The notes: generated from the sequence alone by a model not told the origin. Counted from the first letter of the stretch, positions 33,948-45,100 are shown. The stretch is 64,000 bases of DNA from Chitinophaga terrae (ex Kim and Jung 2007) (GCF_900107795.1 NZ_FNRL01000026.1:1-64000), one strand, 5' to 3'. Numbers and translations are program-made.

Positions 33948-35152
33948 AATACTGTAACTGCAACCGGGTGAACTATCAAATTTTCCTTTTCTTTCTTCTT
34001 TCCTGTTCCTTTCATTCCAAACAAAAATCTCATGACCGCAAAAGGACGTATAAACAAATGAAAGATACACATACTCAGAAGGAAAGTTACGATAACTGTG
34101 AATATATATTTCATACCTATCGGGTCCGGTACCTTAACCAGGTAAAAGGTGATTATAACGATCACCGTCTGGTGCAGGATATAGAAGGGATATACCGCCT
34201 GGTTCACATAAGCCATCCCTTTCCATGGCCTGTTAAGGTACTGTTTTCCGTAGCCTACCGCGGTGAACACCCACATGTAGGCATTCACGCCGCCAACAAA
34301 GGCAAAAAGGTAAAAACGATAGTCGGGGTTGAAATATCCTGTTGCAAACCATGGTTCGATCTTATTCCAGCGGCAATAATTGATGATCAGTATAGATAAT
34401 ACAGCGATGGCAAAGGATGTTCTCCTGTTACGGGCCAGGCTATCCATAAACGACTGGTTGGCAATACATATAAAACCTACCAGCACAAAGAAGAGATAGT
34501 AAGGAAAATAACCATAATCGTGGATCAGGTCATGAGTGGCGCGGAACCTGTTCATCCAGAAGGTATACACCAGTACTCCCGGCAGCGCCAGGAAATAGAT
34601 CCTGCTGCCTTTTGCCAGCCACTCCAGCCGCTGCATAAGTTTCCGGCCCTTCGACATCAGGTGTACGAACAGCGGCGTAAGTAAAATATCGTATACCAGC
34701 AGGTAGCAGATAAACCACAGGTGATGCCAGCTTAAATCTCCCTTCGGGTAAGCGCCTGTTTTAAACATATGCAGGTAAAATTGCCAGAAATTGCCCTGGT
34801 ACCCTGCCACCACTCTTTCCAGGTAGATCTGGGGAGGCACGATCACCAGAATACCCACTATAAGCGGAACGAATAAACGCAGAAAGCGTTGCCCCAGGAA
34901 CGCGCTGCCATTATATCGCTGCAGCATGAAATAACTGACGGCGCCGGAAATAAAGAATAAAAGCGGCATGCGCCAGCGGCTCATGAAATCATTTAATTCC
35001 AGGAGGGTGTTGCTGGTCTCGGGATTCTTGATATGCCACTCCCAATCTGCCACATAAGGCATTGCAGAGTGAAATAACAAAACGCCGATGATGGCAAATA
35101 TGCGTAACCAATCGATGTAGGTTTGACGGGAAGATAGTGGCGTAACTGACAT
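33944..35152 (-). CDS. Membrane acyltransferase (acyltransferase-3 family)
   Basis: An integral membrane acyltransferase, 402 aa from the ATG at 35152 (MSVTPLSSRQTYIDWLR), the first start consistent with the family's YIDWLRIFAIIGVLLFH opening. A longer frame begins at 35263. About ten hydrophobic helices are present. The R/H-containing early loop and the SWHHLWFICYLLV motif fit families that acylate sugars or glucans (OpgC/acyltransferase-3). The target is unknown. It is the first gene of an operon with a LytS/LytTR pair. Confidence 0.88.
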   Translation of the reverse strand: MSVTPLSSRQTYIDWLRIFAIIGVLLFHSAMPYVADWEWHIKNPETSNTLLELNDFMSRWRMPLLFFISGAVSYFMLQRYNGSAFLGQRFLRLFVPLIVGILVIVPPQIYLERVVAGYQGNFWQFYLHMFKTGAYPKGDLSWHHLWFICYLLVYDILLTPLFVHLMSKGRKLMQRLEWLAKGSRIYFLALPGVLVYTFWMNRFRATHDLIHDYGYFPYYLFFVLVGFICIANQSFMDSLARNRRTSFAIAVLSILIINYCRWNKIEPWFATGYFNPDYRFYLFAFVGGVNAYMWVFTAVGYGKQYLNRPWKGMAYVNQAVYPFYILHQTVIVIITFYLVKVPDPIGMKYIFTVIVTFLLSMCIFHLFIRPFAVMRFLFGMKGTGKKKEKENLIVHPVAVTVL

Positions 35153-35306
35153 TGTCTTTTTTTTGATAAACCTACGCCCATAGCTGCGCTTATTAAAAGA
35201 TAATTGACGTGTGGACAAGAACAGGTGATCAAAAGTCAGTTTTCGATAAATTTCTGTTGCCAAACAAAATGGTACGCTATCTGTTTAAAGGGCAAAAAGC
35301 ATTGCT

Positions 35307-36578
35307 ATGAAACACATTGTTATTATAGGAGGCGGTTTTGCTGGTATCAATCTGATCAGGAAGCTGGGTTCAAATGAGAACTATACAGTTACGCTGGTCG
35401 ACAGGAACAACTATAACTACTTCCCTCCCCTGGTATACCAGGTTTCAATGGCGTTTCTGGACCCGACAGACATCAGTTATCCTTTCAGGAAGCTGTTGCG
35501 CAAGCGGAAAAACGTGCGGTTTGTGATCGGTGAGTTCAAAGAAGTGATCCCTGAAGAGAATAAAGTTGTCTTATCTACCACTACCCTGAGTTACGACATC
35601 CTCGTATTTGCCCAGGGTACCACGAATAACTATTTCGGGATGGAAAGCGTGAAGAAAAACGCTTTGCCCGTTAAAACAGTTGACAACGCTTTGGAATTGA
35701 GGAACCATTTCCTCAAAGTGATGGAGCAGGCCTGCCTGACCCAGGACCCGGCAGAAAGGGCCAAACTGCTTACTATTGTGGTGGTGGGCGGCGGGCCAAC
35801 CGGCGTGGAAGTATCAGGGCTGCTGGCTGAACTGAAGAAAAACGTAGTGCCTAAAGATTACCCCGAGCTGGCCGGTAAAGGATATGAATCGCATATCTAC
35901 CTGGTAGACGGGTTGCCTAAAGTGTTAGCGGCTATGAGTGAAAAGTCACAGCAGGATGCCTTCAACGATCTAACCAGGATGGGTGTAGAGGTAAAACTGG
36001 GCATGCAGGTAAAGGATTATGTCAACGACGTGGTAACGTTTGCAAACGGCGAGTCGATCGCTACCAAAACGGTTGTATGGGCGGCGGGGGTAACGGTAGA
36101 CCCTATACCGGGCATACCTGATTCGTGCTACGGGCGTGGCAAACGTTTGATCGTAGACGAATATAACGCCGTTAAAGGTTTGAAGAACATATATGCGATC
36201 GGGGATGTTTGCCTGCAGACTTCAGATGAAGCCTTTCCTAACGGGCATCCGCAGCTGGCGCAGGTAGCTATCCAACAAGGGGTTCAGCTGGCCAAAAACC
36301 TGCGCGCGATGGCGGCATCCCAGCCGTTGAAGCCATTCAAATATTTTGATAAGGGAAGTATGGCGATCATTGGAAGAAATAAAGCTGTGGCCGATATACC
36401 CAAGCCAAAGATGCATTTCAGCGGTTTCATCGCCTGGTTTATATGGCTGTTCATTCACCTTAGCTTTCTCATCACCTACAGGAACCGTACAAAAACCTTC
36501 TTTAACTGGCTGATCGCGTATTTCACGAGGGACCAGTCGTTACGGTTGTTAATAAGGCCCGAAAGGAAACCTGACTGA
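35307..36578 (+). CDS. Type II NADH dehydrogenase-like flavoprotein
   Basis: A 423-aa NAD(P)/FAD oxidoreductase that would pass electrons from NADH to quinone without pumping protons. The FAD-binding motif VIIGGGFAGINLIRKL opens the protein. The NADH-binding motif VVVGGGPTGVEVSGLLAE lies near residue 160, and AIGDVCLQTSD near 295. The C-terminus has a hydrophobic helix (FIAWFIWLFIHLSFLI) for membrane attachment. Length is normal. It stands alone, divergent from the acyltransferase operon, and ends in a hairpin overlapping its stop. Confidence 0.93.
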   Translation: MKHIVIIGGGFAGINLIRKLGSNENYTVTLVDRNNYNYFPPLVYQVSMAFLDPTDISYPFRKLLRKRKNVRFVIGEFKEVIPEENKVVLSTTTLSYDILVFAQGTTNNYFGMESVKKNALPVKTVDNALELRNHFLKVMEQACLTQDPAERAKLLTIVVVGGGPTGVEVSGLLAELKKNVVPKDYPELAGKGYESHIYLVDGLPKVLAAMSEKSQQDAFNDLTRMGVEVKLGMQVKDYVNDVVTFANGESIATKTVVWAAGVTVDPIPGIPDSCYGRGKRLIVDEYNAVKGLKNIYAIGDVCLQTSDEAFPNGHPQLAQVAIQQGVQLAKNLRAMAASQPLKPFKYFDKGSMAIIGRNKAVADIPKPKMHFSGFIAWFIWLFIHLSFLITYRNRTKTFFNWLIAYFTRDQSLRLLIRPERKPD

Positions 36579-36590
36579 TCTCCTTCCGGG
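36558..36590. terminator. Hairpin between convergent genes
   Basis: CCCGAAAGGA (36558-36567) pairs with TCCTTCCGGG (36581-36590) with one mismatch. It overlaps the end of the NADH dehydrogenase gene and ends 7 bases before the convergent lipoprotein stop. Confidence 0.5.
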
Positions 36591-36597
36591 CGCATGC

Positions 36598-38307
36598 TTA
36601 TTTCCAAGCCACAACAACATCATCTACCAGCAGCTGGTTTCCATTCTTTTTTACTTTTCCTTTAACAGGAGTCAGTACAGTAACGGCTGCTGTGTTTGCA
36701 TTCAACGATAATTCATAGTCACCTTTTACATTCCGTGCGATAAACTGCCTGCTAACGGTATCGTATATATCAACAGCCGTTTCGCCGAGCGGCAGCATTA
36801 CTTTTTTTGTTTCAGGGTATGGGTTATAGTACAGGTAAGAAGGATAAGCCTTATCCCTGAAAAAGTCGGTCGCCAGCAGGTTTAGCTGCAATATGCCGTT
36901 CACATTGGTGTTCCGGATAATGCTGCCAAAGATGCCTACATGCCCGCTGCCATACACGCTGAACTGTGAAACATCCGGGTTGCCTTTGGCCCATAAAGGA
37001 CCATCGCCCTGCGCTACCGGCGCTTTCAGGTGAGCGTATTCAGGGTACGACGGCGAGTGGATAATACCCTCGTAGCCGATAACCCCCTTGGTAATGCCTG
37101 CTTTTTCCGGGATCGTTTCGTGTTCATCAGGCATATACTGGGTATAGAAGAAACGGGCTGCATTGGCTGCATTCAGCATCCATTTACCGATAGCAGCCGC
37201 ATAGGAAGGATCATAGCGTACCAACGGCACCAGCGGCCATGCGGCGTCGAAGGTATTCATCAGGAAACCGTATCCTCCCCTGTCGGTAGTGCTGCCCACA
37301 ATACCTGAAATATCTATCCCGTTCCAGTTGCCTACGAGTACGCCCCAGCCTATACGACATTCAGGATCGCCGTTGAATGTCCAATCGAGGAAGGGTTGCA
37401 CATTAAACGATTGCCCCTGTTCTGCATTCAGCCTCGCCGCCATTAAAGCGCCGAAAGGCATGAATATTTCGTAGAAGGTGTTTTTAGGTTGCTTCTGCAA
37501 AGTTCCCAGGGCATGAATAGCAGCTTTGAGATAACGGGGATCGTTAAACTTCTTATAAGCTGCATACAACACATAGGCATGCCCCGCGGCTGCATCGGGC
37601 TGGTGACAGATCTGGTTCGACTTAGGCGTCATTGCCGCATAGTCGAAGAACGTATGGTTGTAGTCGCCATTCAATACGGAATCCGCTGCACAGAACTGCT
37701 CCGCTATAGTGCGGGCTAATGAATCCAGCCCGGCTACGGAAGGATAACGGTCGTAGATACCGTAGAATAACATATTCGGGTATACGTCGTACCACCAGTC
37801 TCTCCCATACCCGCCGCCCAGCAACGCTACTTCTGGGCAGGTATTGTTCATCATGATATTCCATTTCGTTTCGCTGTTGAAATAGTTCTTCAACATACTC
37901 ACATAGTCCAGCCCCTGTTGACTGCTTTTATCTATGCCAACCAGCGAAGCGCCTAATGTTGCGCCCATAGTGGCCAACGCTTCATGGAACATTCCCTTGT
38001 TATGTGCGGGGCCCTGGCGCTGATCATCCATAGCCGTATATAAGCCCACGACGGGTTGCGGGAAGTTGTGTTTGGAGCTATCCCACCACACGAGCGGCCA
38101 ATGGGGCCCTGTAGCTTTAAAATCATACACTGTACTGTCGAACTGCCGGGCAAGGGTATACCAGTCAATTATCTGCAATGGTTGCGGTATGGCCGGCATC
38201 TGGTTCACCCTGGCTATTGCTTCCTGTTTTACCGGTTCCGGCGGCGTCTCCTTACAGGCTGTCCACGCCAGGCATAGCAGGATGGCTGTCTGTTTCAATT
38301 TTACCAT
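36598..38307 (-). CDS. Uncharacterised PUL lipoprotein, possible glycoside hydrolase
   Basis: A predicted outer-envelope lipoprotein, about 569 aa from the ATG at 38307 or 575 aa from the ATG at 38325, with lipobox LAWTAC. I recognise no named family. Repeated helical segments rich in aromatic residues (WWYDVYPNMLFYGIYD, YVLYAAYKKFNDPRYLKAA, DAAWPLVPLVRYDPSY) suggest an alpha/alpha toroid like many GH families, followed by a small C-terminal beta domain (about 490-575). Candidate acidic residues are scattered but no catalytic pair can be named. It overlaps the upstream MFS gene by 56-74 bp and is the last gene of a SusC/SusD locus, so a glycan-degrading role is likely by context. Confidence 0.75.
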   Translation of the reverse strand: MVKLKQTAILLCLAWTACKETPPEPVKQEAIARVNQMPAIPQPLQIIDWYTLARQFDSTVYDFKATGPHWPLVWWDSSKHNFPQPVVGLYTAMDDQRQGPAHNKGMFHEALATMGATLGASLVGIDKSSQQGLDYVSMLKNYFNSETKWNIMMNNTCPEVALLGGGYGRDWWYDVYPNMLFYGIYDRYPSVAGLDSLARTIAEQFCAADSVLNGDYNHTFFDYAAMTPKSNQICHQPDAAAGHAYVLYAAYKKFNDPRYLKAAIHALGTLQKQPKNTFYEIFMPFGALMAARLNAEQGQSFNVQPFLDWTFNGDPECRIGWGVLVGNWNGIDISGIVGSTTDRGGYGFLMNTFDAAWPLVPLVRYDPSYAAAIGKWMLNAANAARFFYTQYMPDEHETIPEKAGITKGVIGYEGIIHSPSYPEYAHLKAPVAQGDGPLWAKGNPDVSQFSVYGSGHVGIFGSIIRNTNVNGILQLNLLATDFFRDKAYPSYLYYNPYPETKKVMLPLGETAVDIYDTVSRQFIARNVKGDYELSLNANTAAVTVLTPVKGKVKKNGNQLLVDDVVVAWK

Positions 38308-39565
38308 GCTGTGAATTTTTTTCATTAAGTTCTGTGATCATCTCTTTTCCCTGGCGGATTATGCTACGGGCAACGATCAGCGACAACAACTGCAGCAGCG
38401 CAATAATTACGATAGCATAGCGCAATGCCGCTTCCCTTGAAAAATAATAAGCCAGGAAAATAAAAGTGGCTGCACCCAGGAAGCGGCCGGCATACAGGCC
38501 TACTTCATGGTTCAGTATATAGGCGAATTCATTTCTCCGCTCTTTCTTCGATAAAATATCTATCACATTAAACTGGATAGGAAAATAAGCCAGGTCCAGC
38601 AAGGGTTTGGCCAGCAGCAGGAACATCATGAATATGATCACTCCCGTTGCATTGAAAAGGGCGCCGTTGAATATAGCAGCAATGGCAAAGAAGACCAGCC
38701 CTGCTGCAAAAATGTACAAACGGTGCGCTGGCTTTGCCATACGGCCAATGATGTACATCAGTATCGCGGCAATGATGGCGCCTACCGACTGAGCGGTACC
38801 CAACGCGCCTTCTTTTCCCAGCAGTAACATGATGAGCATAGCAGGAGCAGTTACCAGGTAGCCCTGCGCCAGTCCCTTTAATGCAGCCAGCAATAACAGC
38901 TTGCTCCAGTAAGGATCAAATTTGAAGAAGATGAACCTTTGCTGTTTGGGATTGGAAAAATTCCCTCTGAAACACACTACAGATGCCGCGATGGTAACTA
39001 CAAACACGATGGCGGTAATGATGCGGTAAGCTACATTTACACTCTGTTTGTTCCCAACCAGTTCAATAAACCATCCTATGCAGATAGGTATTACCACCGC
39101 TATGATCGTATAAAAAAAGGTTTCGAGCCCATAGTAATAATTCCTGTTATGATCGTTGGTGATAGAGAGGGCGAGGTAATCCCTGTTGGCCCAGTAAAAA
39201 CCGAACGACATACCCATGATCATACCTGCAACGGCAATACCGGTAAGATCCAGCGTAGTCAGCGACATCATTACCATCATCGATACCCCGCTCAGCATCA
39301 TGCCTGCCGAATACAGGGTTTTAATGCTAAACCTGTTCAGCAGGAAACCATTGATAAGAAATGTGAGCGGTATTCCAGTATATATGGTAAGCTGGTAGAT
39401 CACCACCTTCGTTGGGTCGTTAGAGTTACGCATCACATAGGCGGCCACAAATATATCGATCACCGGCAGTACCAGGGCATAGATCATGTTGGTTAGTACC
39501 AGTATCCGGAAATCGTGCGGCTGTTCAGCGAAGTGACGGATCTCCGCCTTCAGATTCTTGAGCAT
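38252..39565 (-). CDS. MFS transporter
   Basis: A 437-aa inner-membrane protein with about twelve hydrophobic helices. It has the ILVLTNMIYALVLPVIDIF start and the RFSIKTLYSAG loop after helix 2, and it lacks a long insertion. In PULs such MFS proteins import the oligosaccharides released in the periplasm. The gene is 4 bp downstream of GH130, consistent with uptake of a disaccharide that the GH130 enzyme then splits in the cytoplasm. Confidence 0.9.
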   Translation of the reverse strand: MLKNLKAEIRHFAEQPHDFRILVLTNMIYALVLPVIDIFVAAYVMRNSNDPTKVVIYQLTIYTGIPLTFLINGFLLNRFSIKTLYSAGMMLSGVSMMVMMSLTTLDLTGIAVAGMIMGMSFGFYWANRDYLALSITNDHNRNYYYGLETFFYTIIAVVIPICIGWFIELVGNKQSVNVAYRIITAIVFVVTIAASVVCFRGNFSNPKQQRFIFFKFDPYWSKLLLLAALKGLAQGYLVTAPAMLIMLLLGKEGALGTAQSVGAIIAAILMYIIGRMAKPAHRLYIFAAGLVFFAIAAIFNGALFNATGVIIFMMFLLLAKPLLDLAYFPIQFNVIDILSKKERRNEFAYILNHEVGLYAGRFLGAATFIFLAYYFSREAALRYAIVIIALLQLLSLIVARSIIRQGKEMITELNEKNSQHGKIETDSHPAMPGVDSL

Positions 39566-39569
39566 AGCT

Positions 39570-40619
39570 TCACCGGTTTAAAGATGAAAGGATATCGGCA
39601 ATAGAAAATTTCGCTGCACACACTACTTCATCTGCCGCACCATAATAAATAGTCAGTTCATCTCCCCTGACCACATGACCATTGGTGAAAACCACCTGGC
39701 TGAAAAAACCTGTAAGTTCATAGGGCGCTTCGGGCGCCATGATCGGATCTTCGCTCCTGGCAAGCACTTTAGACGGATCGTCCAGGTCCAGCAGCAAAGC
39801 GCCTAACCCGTATTGCTGTTTTGCATTAGCGCCGTGGTAGATCTCCAGCCAGCCGGCTGAAGTTTTAATTGGCGCGGCGCCCGCGCCTACCCTGGCGCTG
39901 TCCCAATACCCTTCGCGGGTTTTAACCAGGCACTTATGGTGCCCCCAGTGCTTGCCGTCGGGCGACTTGGCCAGCCAGATATAGTTCCCTCCCAGGTCTA
40001 CGCTGCTCGGGCGGTGCAGGGCATAGTAATGATCATGTATCTTTTGTTCAAACAACGCGCAGTCCTTATTATGCGGCGGAATGATGACACCCTCACGGGT
40101 AAACGTTTTCCAGTCTTTCGTTGTACGCATTCCCACCGCTACGCCGTTTGGCGAAACAGCGGTATAGGTCAGGTAGTAGGTGTCGCCGATCTTCGTTACC
40201 CTGCAATCTTCAATCCCGAATGTTTCCAGTTGTCCTATTCCATGCAGCTGCGGGTATCCTTCCGGTTCATAAAACCTGATGCCGTCTTCACTGCACAGCA
40301 GCCGGAGGTGCGAAAGCGTGGTAAGATAATCGTCGCCCCGGTAGCGGATCACGCGGGGATCTGTTGCTACCAGGTCCGGATCTTTTTTGGATATTTCGAT
40401 GATCCTTATCCCGTTTTCCTCCAATACAGGAAAAGAGATCAGGTCCTGCTGCTGGTGAGGGCGTTCGGCCACCCTGACGATCAACCATATCTTATTATCA
40501 AACTCAAATACGCCCGGGTTCAGCAGGCAGGCTACTTCCAGTCCCGGCCTGCTGGGCTTTACATCTGCAGGTTTCAACAATGGATTCTCCATAAACCTGT
40601 TTACACTTACTTTCATCAT
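39570..40619 (-). CDS. GH130 glycosidase or phosphorylase
   Basis: A 349-aa five-bladed propeller enzyme without a signal peptide, so probably cytoplasmic. Motifs of GH130 are NPGVFEFDNKIWLIVRVAERP and FGIEDCRVTKIGDTYYLTYT, with D138 as the likely general acid. GH130 members act on beta-mannosides, either as phosphorylases or, in some subfamilies, as beta-1,2-mannosidases. I cannot decide between these from sequence alone. It lies between SusD (38 bp) and MFS (4 bp), so it should process what that transporter brings in. Confidence 0.9.
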   Translation of the reverse strand: MMKVSVNRFMENPLLKPADVKPSRPGLEVACLLNPGVFEFDNKIWLIVRVAERPHQQQDLISFPVLEENGIRIIEISKKDPDLVATDPRVIRYRGDDYLTTLSHLRLLCSEDGIRFYEPEGYPQLHGIGQLETFGIEDCRVTKIGDTYYLTYTAVSPNGVAVGMRTTKDWKTFTREGVIIPPHNKDCALFEQKIHDHYYALHRPSSVDLGGNYIWLAKSPDGKHWGHHKCLVKTREGYWDSARVGAGAAPIKTSAGWLEIYHGANAKQQYGLGALLLDLDDPSKVLARSEDPIMAPEAPYELTGFFSQVVFTNGHVVRGDELTIYYGAADEVVCAAKFSIADILSSLNR

Positions 40620-40657
40620 TCCATTTAAATATGAGGTGATGGCGGTTGTTTCGCCAA

Positions 40658-42160
40658 TTAGTATCCAGGATTTTGTTTTAGTCCCAGGAGATCCGTTTCC
40701 CGTTGCGGGATCGGTAATAGTTTATTAAATGATTGCCATCCGTTGCCATAGTCGTGGTACCCTTTGAGCGGATCTGCATCTGCCGCTTTTGCCAATACGG
40801 TTTTAGCCAGGTCCCAGCGTACCAGGTCGTAATACCGGTGCCCTTCAAATGCCAGTTCCACTCTTCTTTCATGCTGTATAGCTTTTAACAGGGCAGCTTT
40901 ATCAGAGGTTGTAACGGCAGGCAGGTTGGCGGCAGGATTAGCGGCATATTTTCTCGCGCGGGCCCTTACCCTTTCCAGGTCGGCTTTTGCCTGGTCGGGC
41001 ATATTCAGGTTGGCATGGCATTCTGCTTTCCATAAGATCACATCTGCCAGGCGGATGTAAACGAAATCAACTCCGCCATCGTCGATCGGGCTTACGTTGC
41101 TCATGAATTTGCGTACGTTATAACCGGTGAGCGGCGACCAGGCTGGATCATAGTTGCTGCCATCCAGGTATTTATCGCCCTGCATGAACAATGTGGCGGC
41201 CCTGCGCGGATCTCCTGTTTCAAACTCGTTTACCAGGTCCTGGGTTGGGATTTCGAAGCCCCAGCCCTTGCCTTGCGGTGCAAATACCGCATTAAGGATA
41301 CTGCCCTGTGAAGGCGCTTTGCCAGCGTCGTGACGGGCTGCAAAAATGATCTCTCCGGCTCTTTCTCCAACCCCGTTAAAATTGTCTTCGAATTTATCTG
41401 TCAGGATATAATTATTCTTCTCCACTTCCACGATCTCGTTGAGACAATCCTGCCAGCGACTGCGATACAGGTAGGTTTTAGCCAGCAACGCATGTGCGGC
41501 GCCGCTGGTAGCCCTGTGATAATTATCGTTATCGTTGTAGGCAGGCGGAAGCAGGCTGATAGCCTGTTTCAGGTCACTCTCTATTTGTTCGTACACCTGC
41601 GCAACGGGTGTGCGCACGGTGTTATCCTTTAACTGTTTTTCCGGTATGAGCAAAGGAATATCGCCGAAGTTCACTACCAGGCGGAAGTAGTAGAACGCCC
41701 TTAAAAAGTAAGCTTCTCCCTGCATCCGTTTCCATAAAGCGGCATCCAGTCCCGGCACTTTGCTTCCGTCCTGCGTCAGCAAGGTGTTAGCGGCATCAAT
41801 GCCTTTATAGTTGAACCGCCATACGCCTACCACGTTGTTGTTTTCAGGGAAAATGCTGAACGTCTGCATTCTTCTCATATCTTCCTGGTCGCCCAGGCTT
41901 CCTCCTCCCTTCACTGCGTCATCGCTCATTACATCTCCGATCACCCAGTCGCGGGGAATGCTGCTTCCGTTATCCCAGTCCCATTCGCCGCGGAAACGGT
42001 TGGTCAGCGGTACGTAGGCTGCATCTATTGCCATGAGGAAGTCGTTCGGCTGCGTGAACACGTTGTCTTCCGTCAGTTTACCCTGCGGGTATTTTTCCAG
42101 TTGTTTGCTGCAGCTGGTAAAAGTGAATGCAGCAACTATGATAGCAAATATCTTTTTCAT
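40658..42160 (-). CDS. SusD/RagB-family lipoprotein, HTCS-linked locus
   Basis: A 500-aa surface glycan-binding lipoprotein, lipobox FTFTSC (Cys17). Family features are the EKYPQGKLTEDNVFTQPND start of the mature part, the GEAYFLRAFYYFRLV helix and the HERRVELAFEGHRYYDLVRW signature near the C-terminus. It starts 19 bp after the SusC stop and pairs with it. Confidence 0.95.
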   Translation of the reverse strand: MKKIFAIIVAAFTFTSCSKQLEKYPQGKLTEDNVFTQPNDFLMAIDAAYVPLTNRFRGEWDWDNGSSIPRDWVIGDVMSDDAVKGGGSLGDQEDMRRMQTFSIFPENNNVVGVWRFNYKGIDAANTLLTQDGSKVPGLDAALWKRMQGEAYFLRAFYYFRLVVNFGDIPLLIPEKQLKDNTVRTPVAQVYEQIESDLKQAISLLPPAYNDNDNYHRATSGAAHALLAKTYLYRSRWQDCLNEIVEVEKNNYILTDKFEDNFNGVGERAGEIIFAARHDAGKAPSQGSILNAVFAPQGKGWGFEIPTQDLVNEFETGDPRRAATLFMQGDKYLDGSNYDPAWSPLTGYNVRKFMSNVSPIDDGGVDFVYIRLADVILWKAECHANLNMPDQAKADLERVRARARKYAANPAANLPAVTTSDKAALLKAIQHERRVELAFEGHRYYDLVRWDLAKTVLAKAADADPLKGYHDYGNGWQSFNKLLPIPQRETDLLGLKQNPGY

Positions 42161-42179
42161 GATCGCTTGTTTTGATGGG

Positions 42180-45100
42180 TTAGAAACTTAATTGTAATCC
42201 TACCGTGAAAGTCTTGGAAGGAGGATAAGTACCCATATCTATTCCTACTGCCAGATCCCCGTAATTCGCGAGGTTTTCGTTGGTGTACAGCTCTGGGTCC
42301 ATGCCTTTGTATTTAGTAATGGTCCAGATATTTTGTCCGCTTACATAAACGCGCGCCTGGCTGAATCCTATTCTTTGCAACAACTGCGGCGTCAGCGTAT
42401 ATCCCAGCATGATATTCTTAAGTCTCAGGTAGCTGCCGCTCTGGATATAGCGGTCTGAATTCCTGCGGTTGTTGTTCGGGTCCTGGAAGGTAGCGCGGGG
42501 TGTGGTAGTGCTTGTACCTTCGCCATGCCAGCGGCTGTTGTAGAAGTCTTCCTTGTTGTTGAATCCGCGTCCATCAAAGCTGTTGATGATATTATCCACT
42601 TCGTTGTAGATCTGGTTGCCCTGTACGCCGTTGAAGAAAACAGTCAGGTCAAACTGCTTGTAGTTCAGGCTGGCGTTAAGGCTGTACAGGAATTTAGGAT
42701 TAGGATTGCCGATGATGGTACGGTCGGCGTCGTCGATCTTACCATCGTTGGTTACATCCACGAAGCGGATATCCCCTGGTTTTGCGTTTGGTTGCAGCAG
42801 TTCTCCGTTGCTGTTCTTATAATCCTGTATTTCCTTTTCATTCTGGAAGATGCCGGCTGTTTTATAACCAAAGAAGGAGCTGATAGGTTGTCCTTCCCTC
42901 AGTATCACCCTGCCTGAACCGGCAGAGAAGATCTGTTCTTTTCCCTTGTACAATGAAACAACTTTGTTCTTCAGCGTGGTAACGTTTGCGGATACATTCA
43001 GCGACAGGTCTTTATTAAAGGCCTGTCGGTAGCCAACGTTCATTTCAAATCCCTTGTTGCTCATTTTTGCACCGTTCACGTAGGCTGGCGCGGCATCGCC
43101 ATTGGTATAGGAAGAAGGAAGCTGGATGAGGATATCGCTGGTTTGCTTATTGAAATAATCCAGGCTTAAAGACAGTGCGCCTTTAAAGAAAGCCGCGTCA
43201 ATACCAATGTTCGACTGGGTAGTTGTTTCCCATTTTACATCCGGGTTTCCCCTGCTCACTACCTGTAATACGTTGTTGGCAGTGGAGTAAATAGTGGAGA
43301 AAGGATACAGCCCGATGTTCTGGTTTCCGAGCTGGCCCCAGCCGCCACGGATCTTCAGGTCATTGAGCCAGGTAACGTCTTTCATGAAACTTTCCCTGGC
43401 AATGTTATAGCCGGCCGAGAAAGATGGGAAATAACCCCAGCGGTTGTTTTTAGAAAAGCGGGAGGAGGCATCTGCACGCATATTTACATTCAGTAAATAT
43501 TTGCTGTCGTAGGCATAGGTTATGCGACCGAAATAAGACATAAGGGCCCATTCTTCCAGGATACCGTCGTTAAACTGTTGTCCTGATCCGTAGGCGAGGT
43601 ATTGCAGGCTGGGCGACTGGTCTGCGCGACTGTCGTAGCCATTGCGGGAGGCAGAGAGATAGTCGGTTTTCGCCGTGATATACTCGCTACCCAGGGTAAC
43701 CCCTACATCATGTTTTTTATTAAAGATATGATTGTAGTTCAATACGTTTGTCCAGTTAAGCACGGTAGACCTGTTCCTGAACTTGTCGAGGCCCTTGTCT
43801 TTATCCTGGAGGGTTGTACGGTCGCCCGGAATTTGCCCGCTGTACTGCTGATGTTCAGCGAAGATAACGTCGGCGCCGGCGTCTGTTCTGAACTTGAAGT
43901 CGTTACCGATCCTTGCTTCTGCGAAAACATTTCCCAGCAAGCGGTAGTTACTGTTGTTGCTGAACCGGTAGTCGGCAATTGCCAACGGGTTCTTTCCATC
44001 TCCGTACAACAGTGCGCTTTTATAGAGGTCTGCCGGCGGCAGATCGGTGTATAAACCGGTTTTGCTATCATATACCGGAATAGCGTTAGGCCTGATCAGC
44101 GCATACCTTACCACACCCGGCAAGCTGCCGGGGCGGGCGCCGTCGCCGCTGGCTCCTACCTGTTTCGTACGGTCGTAAGTGAGGCTGAGGTTTTCCCCTA
44201 CCCGCAGCCAGTTTTTTACATCGCTGCTGATATTGGATCTCAGACCATAACGTTTGAAATTGGAATTAACGATAGTACCATCCTGGTTCAGCACATTGCC
44301 GGAAAGGTAATACCTGGTTTTTTCTGACCCGCCGGAGAAACTGAGGTTATAACGCTGGGTCAGGGCCTGGCGGAAAACTGCGTCCAGCCAGTTGGTATTA
44401 GGCAGTTTGGATGGGTCGTCCTGGTTGCGGGTAGCTGAGCCGTCGTTTGCAAATGCTTCGTTCTGCAGTTCAATGAACTGGGCGGTCGACATCATTTTAG
44501 GCAACCCGGATGCTTTGGCGATGCCATAGGCTACTTCCAGTCCTACTTCATTTTTGCCTGGCTGCCCGGATTTAGTGGTCACCAGTACCACGCCATTGGC
44601 GGCCCTGGAACCGTAGATCGCAGCAGCGGCCGCGTCTTTCAGTACTTCCATGGAGGCGATGTCATTGGGCGAGATAGTGGTGAGACCGCTGGTCATTGGC
44701 ACTCCGTCCACGATAAAGAGAGGATTGCTGTTATTTAAAGTACCGATACCGCGGATACGTATAACCGCTTCCGTGCCCGGGGCGCCGGTCGGGGAAGTGA
44801 CGGTTACGCCTGGCGCCTGGCCCTGCAGGGCTGTGCTCAGGTCTACTGCCTGCGTTTTTGCAAGGGCTTTACCGTCGATAGAGGAAATAGCGCCCGTGAT
44901 CTGGCTTTTCCGTTGTGTGCCATAGCCGATCACGACTACATCTTTCAAACCAACTTCATCTTTTAATAAAACCACATTTAAAGCTCCGCTGCCGGAGTAG
45001 TGAACTGTTTTGGTGATAAATCCCATAAAGGAGAATTGAAGGGACGCAGGCACCTTATCTACCAGGGTGAGCGACCATGTTCCGTCGGGCTGTGAAACCG

